A DNA stretch of 64,000 nucleotides from Streptomyces griseoflavus (GCF_014649995.1 NZ_BMUC01000006.1:289601-353600), one strand, 5' to 3'. Positions 1 to 8,874 are shown, numbered from the stretch's first letter. Notes: generated from the letters alone by a model not told the origin. Program-made: numbers and translations.

Positions 1-182
1 TTGGTGCCCGAGGTGAACAGCTCGGCGCCGCAGGCGCGGCAGGAGTAGACGCCCTCGGTCCTGGTGTCGGTGTACTCACCGGTGAAGGCCGGTTCCGTCC
101 CCGCCTGGCGCAGCACCGCGTACTCGGACGGCGACAGTTCCGCGCGCCACTGCTCGTCCGGCTTCTCCACGTCGTACGGCAT
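1..182 (-). CDS. msrB: Peptide-methionine (R)-S-oxide reductase MsrB, 5' part only
   Basis: Only the first 60 codons lie in the window; the gene continues past the left edge. MsrB reduces methionine-R-sulfoxide in oxidised proteins in the cytoplasm. The visible part reads MPYDVEKPDEQWRAEL, then an EPAFTGEY stretch and VYSCRACGAELF, which is the N-terminal MsrB pattern with the first zinc-binding CxxC. The catalytic cysteine and second CxxC lie outside. The ATG at 182 is followed in the same direction by nothing in the window; murC begins its own unit on the same strand with its 3' end 14 bases away. Confidence 0.88.
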   Translation of the reverse strand, partial: MPYDVEKPDEQWRAELSPSEYAVLRQAGTEPAFTGEYTDTRTEGVYSCRACGAELFTSGT

Positions 183-196
183 GAGCTTCCAGCTCC

Positions 197-1585
197 TCAC
201 TTCTGCAGACGGTCCAGGATGCGCGGGCCGAGGTCGGTGACGTCGCCCGCTCCCATGGTGAGAACGAGGTCACCGGGCTTCGCCATTCCCGCGACCACCT
301 CGGGGACGTCCGCCGTGTCGTGGACGGCCGTCACGTCGGCGCCGGCCGCCCGGGCCGCCTCGATGATCAGCTCGCTGGTGACGCCGGGGAGCGGGTCCTC
401 GCGGGCCGGGTAGATGTCCAGCACCACGGAGGCGTCGGCCAGGGTCAGCGCCTGGCCCATCTCCTTGCCCAGCTCGCGGGTGCGGGAGAACAGGTGCGGC
501 TGGAAGACGACGAGGATCCGGGCGTCACCGGCCGCGGCGCGCATGGCCTCCAGGTCGGCGGTCATCTCGGTCGGGTGGTGCGCGTAGGAGTCGATGACCT
601 GGACGCCGGCGGCCTCGCCCTTGAGCTGGAGGCGCCGCTTCACCCCGGTGTAGGCGGCGAGCGCGGGCGCCGTCTCGGCGGCCGGGATGCCGAGCGCGGC
701 GCTCGCGGCGAGCGCGGCGACCGCGTTGTGCGCGTAGTGCCGGCCGGGGACCGACACGGTGAAGGTGAGGGGGGTGCCGTCGAACTCGACGGTCACCTCG
801 CTCTTCAGCCCCTGCGGGACCACCGACAGCACCCGCACGTCGGCGTCGGCCGCCTCGCCGTACGTCACCGTCCGCACCGAGCCGTCCAGCCGGCGGGTCA
901 GCTCACGGGCGCCCTCGTGGTCCGCGGAGATCACGAGTGTGCCGCCCGGCACGATCCGGCCGACGAACGTCTCGAAGGACTCGTGGATCTCCTCCATGGA
1001 CGCGTAGTTGGCGTGGTGGTCCAGCTCCACGTTGAGGATGATCGCGACCTCGGGGGCGTACTTGTGGAAGCTGCGGTCCGACTCGTCGGCCTCGGCGACG
1101 AAGATCTCGCCCGCGCCGTGCAGCGCGTTGGAGCCGGGGGCGTCCAGGTCGCCGCCGATCGCGTACGACGGCTCGCGGCCCAGCTCGGTGAGGGTGACGG
1201 CCAGCATGGAGGTGGTGGTGGTCTTGCCGTGGGTGCCGGCCACCGCGATCGGCCGCAGGCCGTTCATCAGGGCGGCGAGGGCGTCGGAGCGGTGCACCAC
1301 CGGGATGCCCAGCTCGGCCGCCCGGAGCAGCTCGGGGTTGTCCTCGCGGATGGCGGAGGAGACGACCACGCAGCTGGCGTCGTCGGCGAGGTGCGCGGCG
1401 GCGTGGCCGATGTGCACGGTGACGCCGAAGCCGCGCAGGGCGTCGGCGGTCGGGGAGTCCTTGGAGTCGCTGCCCGCCACCTGCGCGCCGCGCTGGGCGA
1501 GGATCTTGGCGATGCCCGACATCCCGGCGCCGCCGATGCCGATGAAGTGCGGTCGGTCCATGGCGGTAGGAAGGCCGGGTGCCAT
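197..1585 (-). CDS. murC: UDP-N-acetylmuramate--L-alanine ligase
   Basis: MurC adds L-alanine to UDP-MurNAc, the first amino-acid step of peptidoglycan precursor synthesis, using ATP in the cytoplasm. The 462-residue protein has the N-terminal Rossmann signature HFIGIGGAGMSG, the Mur-ligase ATP loop GTHGKTTTTSM and the ligand region VAEADESDRSF, and it is of normal family length. I chose the ATG at 1585 because a GGGAG ribosome site precedes it; a second in-frame ATG eight codons on (MDRPHF) is the start used by shorter homologues and cannot be excluded. It lies on the minus strand just upstream of msrB and may be co-transcribed with it. Confidence 0.97.
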   Translation of the reverse strand: MAPGLPTAMDRPHFIGIGGAGMSGIAKILAQRGAQVAGSDSKDSPTADALRGFGVTVHIGHAAAHLADDASCVVVSSAIREDNPELLRAAELGIPVVHRSDALAALMNGLRPIAVAGTHGKTTTTSMLAVTLTELGREPSYAIGGDLDAPGSNALHGAGEIFVAEADESDRSFHKYAPEVAIILNVELDHHANYASMEEIHESFETFVGRIVPGGTLVISADHEGARELTRRLDGSVRTVTYGEAADADVRVLSVVPQGLKSEVTVEFDGTPLTFTVSVPGRHYAHNAVAALAASAALGIPAAETAPALAAYTGVKRRLQLKGEAAGVQVIDSYAHHPTEMTADLEAMRAAAGDARILVVFQPHLFSRTRELGKEMGQALTLADASVVLDIYPAREDPLPGVTSELIIEAARAAGADVTAVHDTADVPEVVAGMAKPGDLVLTMGAGDVTDLGPRILDRLQK

Positions 1586-1666
1586 GCGTGTTCTCCCAGT
1601 GGTGCGACGAGCGGGGACGGCGGTCTTCGCGCCCTCGCGGTGGAGCCGGGAGAGCGCCGCCCCAGC

Positions 1667-2140
1667 CTATGCCTTGCTGTGGGAGAAGAGTTTCAGCACC
1701 GGCACGCCGACCTTGTGCCGGGCCCGGGAGGCCCAGTCGCGGTGGAAGAACTCCTCCACGTAGTGCGGGTCGGTCAGCACGATCACCTCGTCCGCGCCGG
1801 TCTCCTCCACCATGGTCCGCAGCGCGTCCAGCGGGTGGCTGTCGATGAGCCGCCCGTCCGCCGTGTCGCCGGTGGCCCGCAGTGCCTGGAGGGAGACCTC
1901 CAGGGCGCGCTCCCCCATGCTCTGGGCCTCCTCGCCCTCGGGGGTCTCGTGCTCCCGGACGGCCTCGTCGAGCTCGCCGAGCGCGACGTCGTCGATGGCT
2001 CTCAGCAGCCGGTCGGCCTGCTCTCCGCGGGGCTGCAGCAGCACGTGGAAGGAGACCGGCTCGTCACCGTGCAGGGTGGTGACGAACTCCACGTCCGCGG
2101 ACGTCAGGGCCTTCTCGATCATCAGTACGCTGGTGAACAC
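1667..2140 (-). CDS. Small conserved actinobacterial protein of unknown function
   Basis: A 157-residue soluble protein. The start is the GTG at 2140, preceded at good spacing by GGAGAAGGGG; longer reading to 2251 has no ribosome site and low-complexity sequence. The N-terminal half is acidic (GELDEAVREHETPEGEEAQ), and the C-terminal half has an alternating hydrophobic pattern with EVIVLTDPHYVEEFFHRDW and ends VGVPVLKLFSHSKA, which looks like a small alpha/beta fold with a nucleotide- or stress-protein-like sheet. Orthologues have sometimes been labelled indole-3-glycerol phosphate synthase, but nothing here resembles that TIM barrel. It precedes murC on the same strand with an 81-base gap. 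Function unknown. Confidence 0.8.
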   Translation of the reverse strand: MFTSVLMIEKALTSADVEFVTTLHGDEPVSFHVLLQPRGEQADRLLRAIDDVALGELDEAVREHETPEGEEAQSMGERALEVSLQALRATGDTADGRLIDSHPLDALRTMVEETGADEVIVLTDPHYVEEFFHRDWASRARHKVGVPVLKLFSHSKA

Positions 2141-2361
2141 CGTGCGCCCCTTCTCCTCGGAGGGCCGGTGGGCCCTCGTCGCTCCGGGGGCCGAGCCGGG
2201 CCCCGGGGAAACCATCCTGCCCCGTGTTCGCACGGGTACTGCCGGATTCATCCTCGCCCTGCTCCGCGGCGGGCGGGCGCCCCGGTTCCGCCGATCGCCG
2301 GACCGGCGCCCACCGTCGGACGCCTTCCCGGCCCTCCCCGGTCGCCGCCGGGCGGGGACGG

Positions 2362-3156
2362 TCAGCTCCGCCGGTACCGCGTGAACAGGTATCCGTCTTC
2401 TTCCAACATCGAGTTCAGCGTGAAACGCCGCGGAAGTGTCACTGTCGGTCCACCGGCAATGCGCTGAGCGTCACCCGCGGTGAGCATCGGGGAGACGGTC
2501 AGGCAGAGCTCGTCCAGCACCCCGGCCGCCACCATCTGGCCCAGCAGGCGCGGCCCGCCCTCGGTCAGCAGCCGGGTGTGGCCGAGGTCCGCGAGCGCCC
2601 GCACCGCCCGCGCGGGGTCCACCGCGGCGCCCTCCCCGGCGACGACCACCCGCGCGCCGGCCCGCTCGGCGGCGGCGACGCGGTCGGGGGCGGCCCCGGC
2701 GCCGGTCAGGACCAGGGTGGGCAGCAGGGGGGAGGTGAACAGGGGCAGGGCGAAGTCCAGGTCCAGGCTCGCCGTCACCACCGCGATCACGGCCGCCGGG
2801 CCCTGTCCGGCCGCTTCCCGGGCCGCGGCGAACTCGGCCCGCGCGCGGGCCGGCCGGTAGCCCTCCTGCCGTACCGTCTCGGCGCCGACGACCACCACGT
2901 CCGCGAGGGCCCGCAGCACGCCGAAGATCCGCATGTCGGCGGGGCAGGAGATGGGCTGCGAACGGCCGTCGTGCTGGGCCGCGCCGTCGAGGGTGGACAC
3001 CATGTTGGCCCGCAGCCACGGCTCGCGGCCGCCGGGCCCCGGACCGGGGTAGGCGTACGCGGCGGCCAGCTCGGCCAGGCTCCACTCCCGGCCGTCCGCC
3101 CCGCCGGGAGCTGCTGTTTCGTCGGTCACGTCGGTCACGGGGAACAGGCGTCGCAT
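2362..3156 (-). CDS. RibD C-terminal-domain pyrimidine reductase family protein
   Basis: A 264-residue member of the RibD_C/dihydrofolate-reductase-like fold, the family of the riboflavin-pathway 5-amino-6-(5-phosphoribosylamino)uracil reductase. Motifs seen: LRANMVSTLDGAAQ near the N terminus, VVVGAETVRQEGYRPAR in the NADPH-binding region and HTRLLTEGGPRLLGQMV near residue 190. It has no deaminase domain and is not beside other rib genes, so a real role in riboflavin synthesis is not shown. The ATG at 3156 is chosen because upstream in-frame sequence is non-coding in character and overlaps the divergent zapE start. Divergent promoters must lie in the 37 bases between the two starts. Confidence 0.85.
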   Translation of the reverse strand: MRRLFPVTDVTDETAAPGGADGREWSLAELAAAYAYPGPGPGGREPWLRANMVSTLDGAAQHDGRSQPISCPADMRIFGVLRALADVVVVGAETVRQEGYRPARARAEFAAAREAAGQGPAAVIAVVTASLDLDFALPLFTSPLLPTLVLTGAGAAPDRVAAAERAGARVVVAGEGAAVDPARAVRALADLGHTRLLTEGGPRLLGQMVAAGVLDELCLTVSPMLTAGDAQRIAGGPTVTLPRRFTLNSMLEEDGYLFTRYRRS

Positions 3157-3193
3157 GCCGAGCAGTCTTCCACGCCCCGTAGCATGGGGGACC

Positions 3194-4297
3194 GTGTCGT
3201 CCTCCTCCCCCGCCTCCCGTCCCGGTCCGATGGCCGACGTGGCTCCCCTGTCCCTGTGCGCCCGTGAGCCGCACGTCCCCGCGGACCGGCTCGTCGCCGA
3301 GATGGTGCCGCCGCCGCGGTTCGACTCGGTGCGCTTCGGCACGTACATCCCGGATCCGAACCAGCCGAGCCAGACCGAGGCCGTGCGCGTCCTGGAGGGT
3401 TTCGCGGCGGGTCTCGACGGGGCCCCGGCCGGTGCGGCGGGCCGGCGCCGGCTGTTCGGTTTCGGCAGGGCGCCGAAGAAGACCCCGGCGGGCCCGCGCG
3501 GCGTCTACCTCGACGGCGGCTACGGCGTCGGCAAGACCCACCTGCTGGCCTCGCTGTGGCACGCCACCCCGGCGGAGCCCTCGCTGAAGGCGTTCGGCAC
3601 CTTCGTGGAGCTGACCAACCTGGTCGGCGCCCTCGGCTTCCAGCAGACGGTGAAGACCCTCTCCGGGCACCGGCTGCTGTGCATCGACGAGTTCGAGCTG
3701 GACGACCCGGGCGACACCGTGCTCGTCTCCACGCTGCTCGGCAGGCTGGTGGAGGCCGGGGTCGCGCTCGCCGCCACCTCGAACACCCTGCCCGGCAAGC
3801 TCGGCGAGGGCCGGTTCGCGGCCGCCGACTTCCTGCGCGAGATCCAGGGCCTGTCGGCCCACTTCCGCGCCCTGCGCATCGACGGCGAGGACTACCGCCA
3901 CCGCGGCCTGCCCGAGGCACCGGCGCCGTTCCCCGACGAGGTGGTGACCCGGACCGCGCACGCCACCGAGGGTGCCTCGCTGGACGCCTTCCCCGACCTG
4001 CTGGACCACCTGGCCAGGGTCCACCCCAGCCGTTACGGCGCCCTGACCGACGGTCTGCGCGCGGTGTGCCTCACCGGGGTGCGTCCGGTGCCGGACCAGT
4101 CGACCGCGCTGCGCCTGGTGGTCCTCGCGGACCGGCTCTACGACCGTGAGGTGCCCGTCCTCGCGTCGGGGCTGCCGTTCGACCGGTTGTTCAGCGAGGA
4201 GATGCTGAAGGGCGGCTACCGCAAGAAGTACTTCCGGGCGATCTCGCGGCTCACCGCGCTGGCCCGCGACGCGAAGCGGCTCGCCGACACCCCGTAG
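3194..4297 (+). CDS. zapE: Cell division protein ZapE / AFG1-like ATPase
   Basis: A 367-residue P-loop ATPase of the AFG1/ZapE family; in proteobacteria ZapE acts at the division ring, while the actinobacterial role is less clear. Seen: Walker A GGYGVGKTHLL around residues 108-118, Walker B LLCIDEFELDD, a sensor-like AATSNTLPG and the conserved end GGYRKKYFRAISRL. The start is the GTG at 3194: it lies 8 bases after a TAGCAT -10 box (3180-3185) with no ribosome site, so the mRNA is probably leaderless. An in-frame ATG at 3230 also lacks a ribosome site. A hairpin at 4318-4348 follows the stop. Confidence 0.9.
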   Translation: MSSSSPASRPGPMADVAPLSLCAREPHVPADRLVAEMVPPPRFDSVRFGTYIPDPNQPSQTEAVRVLEGFAAGLDGAPAGAAGRRRLFGFGRAPKKTPAGPRGVYLDGGYGVGKTHLLASLWHATPAEPSLKAFGTFVELTNLVGALGFQQTVKTLSGHRLLCIDEFELDDPGDTVLVSTLLGRLVEAGVALAATSNTLPGKLGEGRFAAADFLREIQGLSAHFRALRIDGEDYRHRGLPEAPAPFPDEVVTRTAHATEGASLDAFPDLLDHLARVHPSRYGALTDGLRAVCLTGVRPVPDQSTALRLVVLADRLYDREVPVLASGLPFDRLFSEEMLKGGYRKKYFRAISRLTALARDAKRLADTP

Positions 4298-4317
4298 CAC
4301 GGGTGTGCGGCCACCGA

Positions 4318-4348
4318 GCGAATCGCCGTCGCTGAACGGCGCGTTCGC
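4318..4348 (+). terminator. Hairpin after zapE
   Basis: GCGAA pairs with TTCGC and CGCCGT with ACGGCG around the loop CGCTGA, 21 bases after the zapE stop. It is a stem with a small bulge and no strong T run, typical of Streptomyces terminators. Confidence 0.55.
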
Positions 4349-4395
4349 GCCAACGCACCGAATTTTTCAGGCGCCCTCCGCCATGGAGCACCGAG

Positions 4396-4461
4396 TTGAC
4401 CCTGCAAATGACGTTGCGGGGTTAACGTGTTTCTTGACCAGTCGTTGACCAAGCCTTGGTC
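4396..4461 (+). promoter_or_regulatory. Repeated TTGACC motifs and a 15-bp palindrome
   Basis: TTGACC occurs at 4396, 4434 and 4445; the last two are spaced 11 bp, about one helical turn. The third overlaps a perfect inverted repeat, GACCAAG-C-CTTGGTC (4447-4461). The block is more AT-rich than its surroundings. It lies about 300 bases before the broken SulP gene and looks like a promoter with an operator, but no good -10 box stands at 17 bp from any of the TTGACC copies (nearest is GGTTAA at 18 bp). The binding protein is unknown. Confidence 0.4.
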
Positions 4462-4687
4462 TGCCGAAGAGGCGTGAACCGTCTCGGAGAACGGGCGTGT
4501 GCCGAGGTGGGGAGAGCGTGGCCGCACTCCGGGCCCTCGCTGTCGCCCCGCCCTCGCGTCACCGCTTCGCCCTCCCGGCAGTCCTTCGCATCCGCATATA
4601 CATCCCGTGAAGCAAGGGCCACGGGTCGGTGCCGTGCCGCGTCGGGAGCGACGGGCCCGTGACCGCCCGGGACCCCCCGTTTCCTCA
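4462..4687. other. Non-coding stretch upstream of the SulP locus
   Basis: No convincing gene. It lies between the palindrome ending at 4461 and the strong hairpin starting at 4688, so a short RNA of about 250 bases or a long 5' leader is possible. I recognise no riboswitch consensus in it. Confidence 0.3.
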
Positions 4688-4723
4688 CACGCCGGAGGGC
4701 CGCGTCAGCAGCCCTCCGGCGTG
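4688..4723 (+). terminator. Perfect 13-bp hairpin before the SulP leader ORF
   Basis: CACGCCGGAGGGC (4688-4700) and its exact complement (4711-4723) flank a 10-base loop. It sits 38 bases before the ATG at 4762. It could end a short upstream transcript, act as an attenuator in the SulP leader, or end a small RNA that starts near 4430. Confidence 0.5.
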
Positions 4724-4761
4724 GGAGACGCGTCCCCACACGCGCCAGGAGGCAACGCCAG

Positions 4762-4869
4762 ATGCAGCCCCTCACCGACACCCCCCGCACCTCGGGACCG
4801 TCCCCCGGTCTCCCGCCCGTCCCCGTCCCCGTCCCGCCGGCGCGCGGCGACGCGTTCGAGGCGCGGTGA
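4762..4869 (+). CDS. Possible 35-codon leader ORF, or displaced SulP N terminus
   Basis: An ATG at 4762 follows a good AGGAGG ribosome site at 4747-4752. It opens a proline-rich frame ([16 protein letters not shown]...) that ends in TGA at 4867-4869, overlapping the GTG proposed for the SulP gene (GTGA). It may be a real translationally coupled leader peptide. Because the SulP gene already has one frameshift, it could equally be the true N-terminal tail of SulP thrown out of frame by a second indel. It matches no family I know. Confidence 0.3.
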   Translation: MQPLTDTPRTSGPSPGLPPVPVPVPPARGDAFEAR

Positions 4870-6369
4870 GCGCGCCCGTGTCCCGCCTTCCCCACCTCAG
4901 GCAGGACTTCGCCGCCTCACTCGTCGTGTTCCTCGTCGCCCTGCCGCTGTGCGTGGGCGTCGCCGTCGCCTCCGGTGTCCCGGCCGAACTCGGCCTGGTG
5001 ACCGGCATCGTGGGCGGTCTGGTCACCGGAATGCTGCCGGGCAGCAGCCTCCAGGTGTCCGGGGCCCGCCGCCGGACTCACCGTGCTGGTCTTCGAGGCG
5101 GTCGACACCTACGGACTGCCCGCGCTCGGCGTGATCGTGCTGGCCACCGGAGTGCTCCAGCTCGCGATGGGGGCCCTGCGGCTCGGACGCTGGTTCCGCG
5201 CAATGTCGCTCTCGGTGATCGAGGGCATGCTGGCCGGCATCGGCCTGGTCCTCATCGCCGGTCAGCTCTACGCGGCGGCCGGGCTGGAGGCCCCCGACAC
5301 CGGCGTCGACAAGGTCCTCGGTCTGCCCGGGGCGGCCGCGGACGCGCTCGGCGGCACCGGGGCGCTCACCTCGACGGCGGTCGCCGCCGGCACCGTGGCG
5401 GTGATGGTGCTGTGGCGCCGGATGCCGGGGCCGGCCGGAGCCGTGCCGGGGGCGCTCGTCGCCGTCCTGCTGGCGACGGGCGTCACGCTCGCGTGCGGCA
5501 TGCCCGTCGCGACGGTCGAGGTGCGGGGCCTGTTCGACTCCGTGCAGCCGCCCGGCACGGACGCCTTCGGGTCACTGGCGGGCATCGGGTTCCTCGGCAC
5601 CGTCCTCGCCTTCGCGCTGATCGCCTCCGCCGAGAGCCTGTTCAGCGCGGCGGCCGTGGACCGGCTGCACACCGGCCCGCCCACCCGGTACAACAAGGAG
5701 CTGATCGCCCAGGGCGCGGGCAACACCGTCTGCGGGATCCTCGGCGCGCTGCCGATGACCGCGGTCATCGTGCGCAGTTCCGCCAACGTCCGGGCGGGCG
5801 CCAGGACCAAGGCGTCCCGGGTGCTGCACGGCGTGTGGCTGCTGCTGTTCGCCGCGCTGCTGCCGTCCGCGCTGGCCCTCATCCCGCTGCCCGCGCTGGC
5901 GGGCATCCTGATCCACGCGGGCTGGAAACTGATCCCGTTCCGCGGGCTCGTCGCGCTGTGGCGGGGGCACCGGGGCGAGGCGCTGGTCCTGGTGATCACC
6001 GCGGTGTCGATCGTCACGGTGAACATGTTCGAGGGCGTGCTGATCGGACTGGCCCTGTCCGTGGCCAAGACCGCCTGGGAGGCGTCGAAGTACAGGGTCG
6101 AGGTCACGGACAAGGGAGCGGGGCCCGTGCGGGTGTACCTGTCGGGCAACGCGACGTTCCTGCGCCTGCCGAAGATCCTGGACACCCTGGAGTCCCTCCC
6201 GCAGGACCGCCCGGTGGAACTGGACCTCACCGGCCTGCACCACCTCGACCACGCCTGCCGCACGGCCCTCGATCACTGGGCGGAACGCCACAGCACCCCG
6301 GACACTCCCCCGGTGAAACTCACCGACCGCGCACCGGACGAAGGCACCACCGCGCTGACCGTTCCGTAG
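4866..6369 (+). pseudogene. SulP-family anion transporter with a one-base frameshift
   Basis: SulP permeases carry sulfate, bicarbonate or related anions across the membrane. The frame from GTG 4866 reads [20 protein letters not shown], then [19 protein letters not shown] and LQVSG, and then turns into arginine-rich non-family sequence. Removing one G from the GGGG run at 5061-5064 restores the expected [18 protein letters not shown], and the rest then reads through normal SulP helices to the stop at 6367-6369. The corrected protein would be about 500 residues with roughly 10-12 membrane segments. No clear STAS domain is seen. The remaining sequence shows no stop codons or other decay, so this is either a recent mutation or a sequencing error in a homopolymer. 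A hairpin at 6374 follows. Confidence 0.8.
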
Positions 6370-6373
6370 CGGC

Positions 6374-6403
6374 GCGGGGGCCGCACCGGCGCGCGGCCCC
6401 CGC
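6374..6403 (+). terminator. Hairpin after the SulP gene
   Basis: GCGGGGGCCGC (6374-6384) pairs exactly with GCGGCCCCCGC (6393-6403) across an 8-base loop, 4 bases after the stop. Confidence 0.6.
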
Positions 6404-6513
6404 CGCACGTCCCGGGGGACACGTGCGACACGCGTGGTTCCCGGGACCCGCACCAGGTGGTAGACACGGCTGGGTCACAGTTCCTGTCCGCCAGCAGGAA
6501 GGTTTCCCCCCGC

Positions 6514-7908
6514 ATGTCCGAAACCGTGCCCACCCCCTCCTCCCCCACGACGCGCCGTCAGCTCCTCGCCCGTACCGGCGCCGCGGGCATCGGCATCGCC
6601 TTCACCGGTGCCCTCTCCGAACTCTTCACCGGCACCGCCGCCGCGCGGAACCTCGGCCACGGCGGCTACGGCCCGCTCGTCCCCGACCCCGACGGCCTGC
6701 TCGACCTTCCCCGGGGCTTCCGCTACACGGTCCTCTCCCGCGAGGGCGACCCCCTGCGCTCCGGCGAGGGCCCGGTGCCCTCCAACCACGACGGCATGGC
6801 GGCGTTCGCCGGCCGTCATGGCCGTGTCCACCTGGTCCGCAACCACGAGAACCGCGCCACCGGCAGAGCCCCCGTCCCGGTGGTCCACGGCCTGACCTAC
6901 GACCCGGAGGGCAAGGGCGGCTGTACGGCGCTCACCCTGGACCACCGCGGCCGCGTGCTGTCGGAACGGGTCGCGATCGCGGGTACGGCCGTCAACTGCG
7001 CGGGCGGCCCCACTCCCTGGGACACCTGGCTGACCTGCGAGGAGACCGAGGACAGGGCGGGCACCAACGGCTACACCAAGGACCACGGCTTCATCTTCGA
7101 GGTCGACGGCGCCGACCCGCGCCGCACCGGTGCCGTCCCGCTGACCGCGATGGGCCGCTTCCAGCACGAGGCGATCGCCGTGGACCCCAGGCGGGGGGTG
7201 GTCTACGAGACCGAGGACGCCTTCGAACGGCCCTTCGGCCTGTTCTACCGCTTCCTGCCGCGAAAGCCCCTGGGCGGCACCGGTTCGCTGCGCGCGGGCG
7301 GCCGGCTCCAGGCGATGCGGGTGCCGGGGGTGCCCGACCTGTCCTCGATCCAGGAGACGGGAGCCCGCTTCGACGGCATCGAGTGGGTCGACGTACCGGA
7401 CCCGCTGGCCGCCGGCACCCCCATCCGTCACCAGGACTTCGGCCCGAGGGGCATCACCCACGCGCAGAAGCTCGAGGGCTGCTACTGGGGCGGCCGCTCG
7501 GTCTACTTCGTCTCGTCCTTCGCCCGCAGCGCCGAGGGGTCGGCCGGTGACCACTACGGCCAGATCTGGCGGTACGACCCGGACCGGCGCAGCCTCACCC
7601 TGGTGATCGTCTTCGGCCCGGACACGGACGTCCAGCTGCCCGGCGAGTCGCCGGACAACATCTGCCTCGCGCCCAGCGGCGGTCTGATGGTGTGCGAGGA
7701 CGGCGGAGGCGCCCAGCACGTCTACGGCGTCACGCGCCGGGGCGAAGTCTACGCGATGGCGCGCAACCGCCAGAACGTGGGCACCCCCGAGGAACCGGAG
7801 TGGGGCGAGTTCGCCGGGGTGGCCTTCTCCCCGGACGGCGGCACGATGTACGTCAACTGCTACGACCCCGGCACGACGTTCGCGGTGACGGGCCCCTGGC
7901 GCGGGTAG
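6514..7908 (+). CDS. PhoX-like (DUF839) secreted phosphatase
   Basis: A 464-residue exported protein of the PhoX/DUF839 family; characterised members are calcium- and iron-dependent alkaline phosphatases. The N terminus has a twin-arginine signal, [18 protein letters not shown], with a hydrophobic run to about residue 40 and an AAA-type cleavage region. Family motifs include [47 protein letters not shown] and [19 protein letters not shown], which hold the acidic and His metal ligands. The ATG at 6514 is chosen for the AGGAAGG 11 bases upstream; an upstream in-frame ATG at 6457 lacks one and would spoil the signal peptide. I see no convincing PHO box upstream. It converges on an SRPBCC gene across a perfect hairpin. 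Confidence 0.88.
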   Translation: MSETVPTPSSPTTRRQLLARTGAAGIGIAFTGALSELFTGTAAARNLGHGGYGPLVPDPDGLLDLPRGFRYTVLSREGDPLRSGEGPVPSNHDGMAAFAGRHGRVHLVRNHENRATGRAPVPVVHGLTYDPEGKGGCTALTLDHRGRVLSERVAIAGTAVNCAGGPTPWDTWLTCEETEDRAGTNGYTKDHGFIFEVDGADPRRTGAVPLTAMGRFQHEAIAVDPRRGVVYETEDAFERPFGLFYRFLPRKPLGGTGSLRAGGRLQAMRVPGVPDLSSIQETGARFDGIEWVDVPDPLAAGTPIRHQDFGPRGITHAQKLEGCYWGGRSVYFVSSFARSAEGSAGDHYGQIWRYDPDRRSLTLVIVFGPDTDVQLPGESPDNICLAPSGGLMVCEDGGGAQHVYGVTRRGEVYAMARNRQNVGTPEEPEWGEFAGVAFSPDGGTMYVNCYDPGTTFAVTGPWRG

Positions 7909-7924
7909 CCGCGACCGCGCGCAC

Positions 7925-7962
7925 GCCGGGGCGGAGGGCGGTGCGCCGCCCTCCGCCCCGGC
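7925..7962. terminator. Perfect 17-bp bidirectional terminator
   Basis: A 17-bp stem (7925-7941 with 7946-7962) closes on a TGCG loop, exactly filling the gap between the convergent PhoX-like and SRPBCC genes. Confidence 0.8.
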
Positions 7963-7969
7963 ACGGCGT

Positions 7970-8455
7970 TCAGCCCGCGAGCACCGCGTCCATCTGGGCG
8001 ACGGACTGGCTCAGCCCCTCCACCATGCCCATCTCGGCCAGCCGCTCCATCTGCTCGCGGGTGTCGAAGACGGAACGCAGTTCCATCCGGGTACCGCCGT
8101 CGCGCCCGGTGAGCGTCATCGTCACCGAGGTGGTCGGCATCTCGGGGTCGGGGGTGCCGTCCTCACCGGAGAAACCGTCGGTGAACTCCAGGACGGTCGG
8201 CGGCGTGACCGAGGAGATCCGCCACCAGCCGCCGAACTTCTCGCCCTCCGGACCGGTCATGCAGTACCTCACGCCGCCGCCCGGCGTCAGATCGTGCTCC
8301 TCGAACGTCGCCGGGTAACCCGGCGGGCCCCACCAGCGCTCCAGCTGCCGCGGGTCGGCCCACAGCCGCCACACCTGCTCCACCGGGGCGGTGAAGTCGG
8401 CGACGAGCGTGAGGGTGAGGTGGTCGACGTCCTTGTCCACACGGGTGACAGTCAT
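7970..8455 (-). CDS. SRPBCC (AHSA1-like) domain protein
   Basis: A 161-residue START/Bet v1-fold protein of the AHSA1 subgroup, which binds hydrophobic ligands in a deep cavity. Motifs are typical: DFTAPVEQVWRLWADPRQLERWWGPPGY at the start, RYCMTGPEGEKFGGWWRI in the middle and MTLTGRDGGTRMELRS near the end, where the last strand precedes the long C-terminal helix. Its ATG overlaps the stop of the ArsR gene (ATGA), so the two are translationally coupled. This ArsR plus SRPBCC pairing is frequent in actinobacteria; the ligand is unknown. Confidence 0.9.
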   Translation of the reverse strand: MTVTRVDKDVDHLTLTLVADFTAPVEQVWRLWADPRQLERWWGPPGYPATFEEHDLTPGGGVRYCMTGPEGEKFGGWWRISSVTPPTVLEFTDGFSGEDGTPDPEMPTTSVTMTLTGRDGGTRMELRSVFDTREQMERLAEMGMVEGLSQSVAQMDAVLAG

Positions 8456-8868
8456 CCGTCCGCTCCTTCCGTCGTGTTCTCGTCCGTGTTCTCGTCCGTG
8501 TCCGCGTCGCGGGCCGGGGCCCCGGGCCCGCCGGCCGTGCCGGCGTCCTCGGCCAGCAGCCCGGACATCCGGTCCACCCGGGCCCGCCAGGCCGACTCCA
8601 GTTCGTCGAGGGCCTGCCGCGCCCGGCCGACCGCGTCGGGATCGGTGCGCACGAGCTGCTCCCGTCCGCGTCGCTCCTTGGTGACCAGGCCGGCCCGCTC
8701 CAGCACCGTGACGTGCTTCTGCACCGCGGCGAAGCTCATCGGGTAGGCCGCGGCCAGACGCGACACGGACAGCTCACCCCGGACGCACCGACGGACGATG
8801 TCGCGCCGCGTCGCGTCGGCCAGGGCGTGGAACAGCCGGTCCACGGTTTCCGCGGATTCGTCCGCCAT
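8452..8868 (-). CDS. ArsR-family transcriptional regulator
   Basis: A 138-residue winged-helix repressor with no visible metal-binding cysteine motif. The helix-turn-helix covers LFHALADATRRDIVRRC through FAAVQKHVTVLERAGLV, followed by the wing TKERRGREQLVRTD; the acidic tail (ENTDENTTEG) is disordered in character. I prefer ATG 8868 (MADESAE) over ATG 8883 (MVVDG), because 8883 lies inside the palindrome at 8875-8892 that is probably the operator. Binding there would block transcription, so negative autoregulation with the coupled SRPBCC gene is likely, and the divergent oxidoreductase at 9009 may share control. Confidence 0.87.
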   Translation of the reverse strand: MADESAETVDRLFHALADATRRDIVRRCVRGELSVSRLAAAYPMSFAAVQKHVTVLERAGLVTKERRGREQLVRTDPDAVGRARQALDELESAWRARVDRMSGLLAEDAGTAGGPGAPARDADTDENTDENTTEGADG

Positions 8869-8874
8869 CCCATC

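Noticed and set aside
1667-2140. Indole-3-glycerol phosphate synthase label for the small protein before murC
   Set aside because: At 157 residues it is too short for the TIM barrel and lacks all its motifs.
320-2467. Very long open frames antisense to real genes (also at 14730-17213, 32946-36194 and 46515-48518)
   Set aside because: They arise from high third-position GC opposite conserved genes; translations are Arg/Gly/His-rich, match no family and lack ribosome sites.
4462-4687. A known riboswitch or structured RNA class upstream of SulP
   Set aside because: I could match no consensus core; only the hairpin and palindrome are secure.
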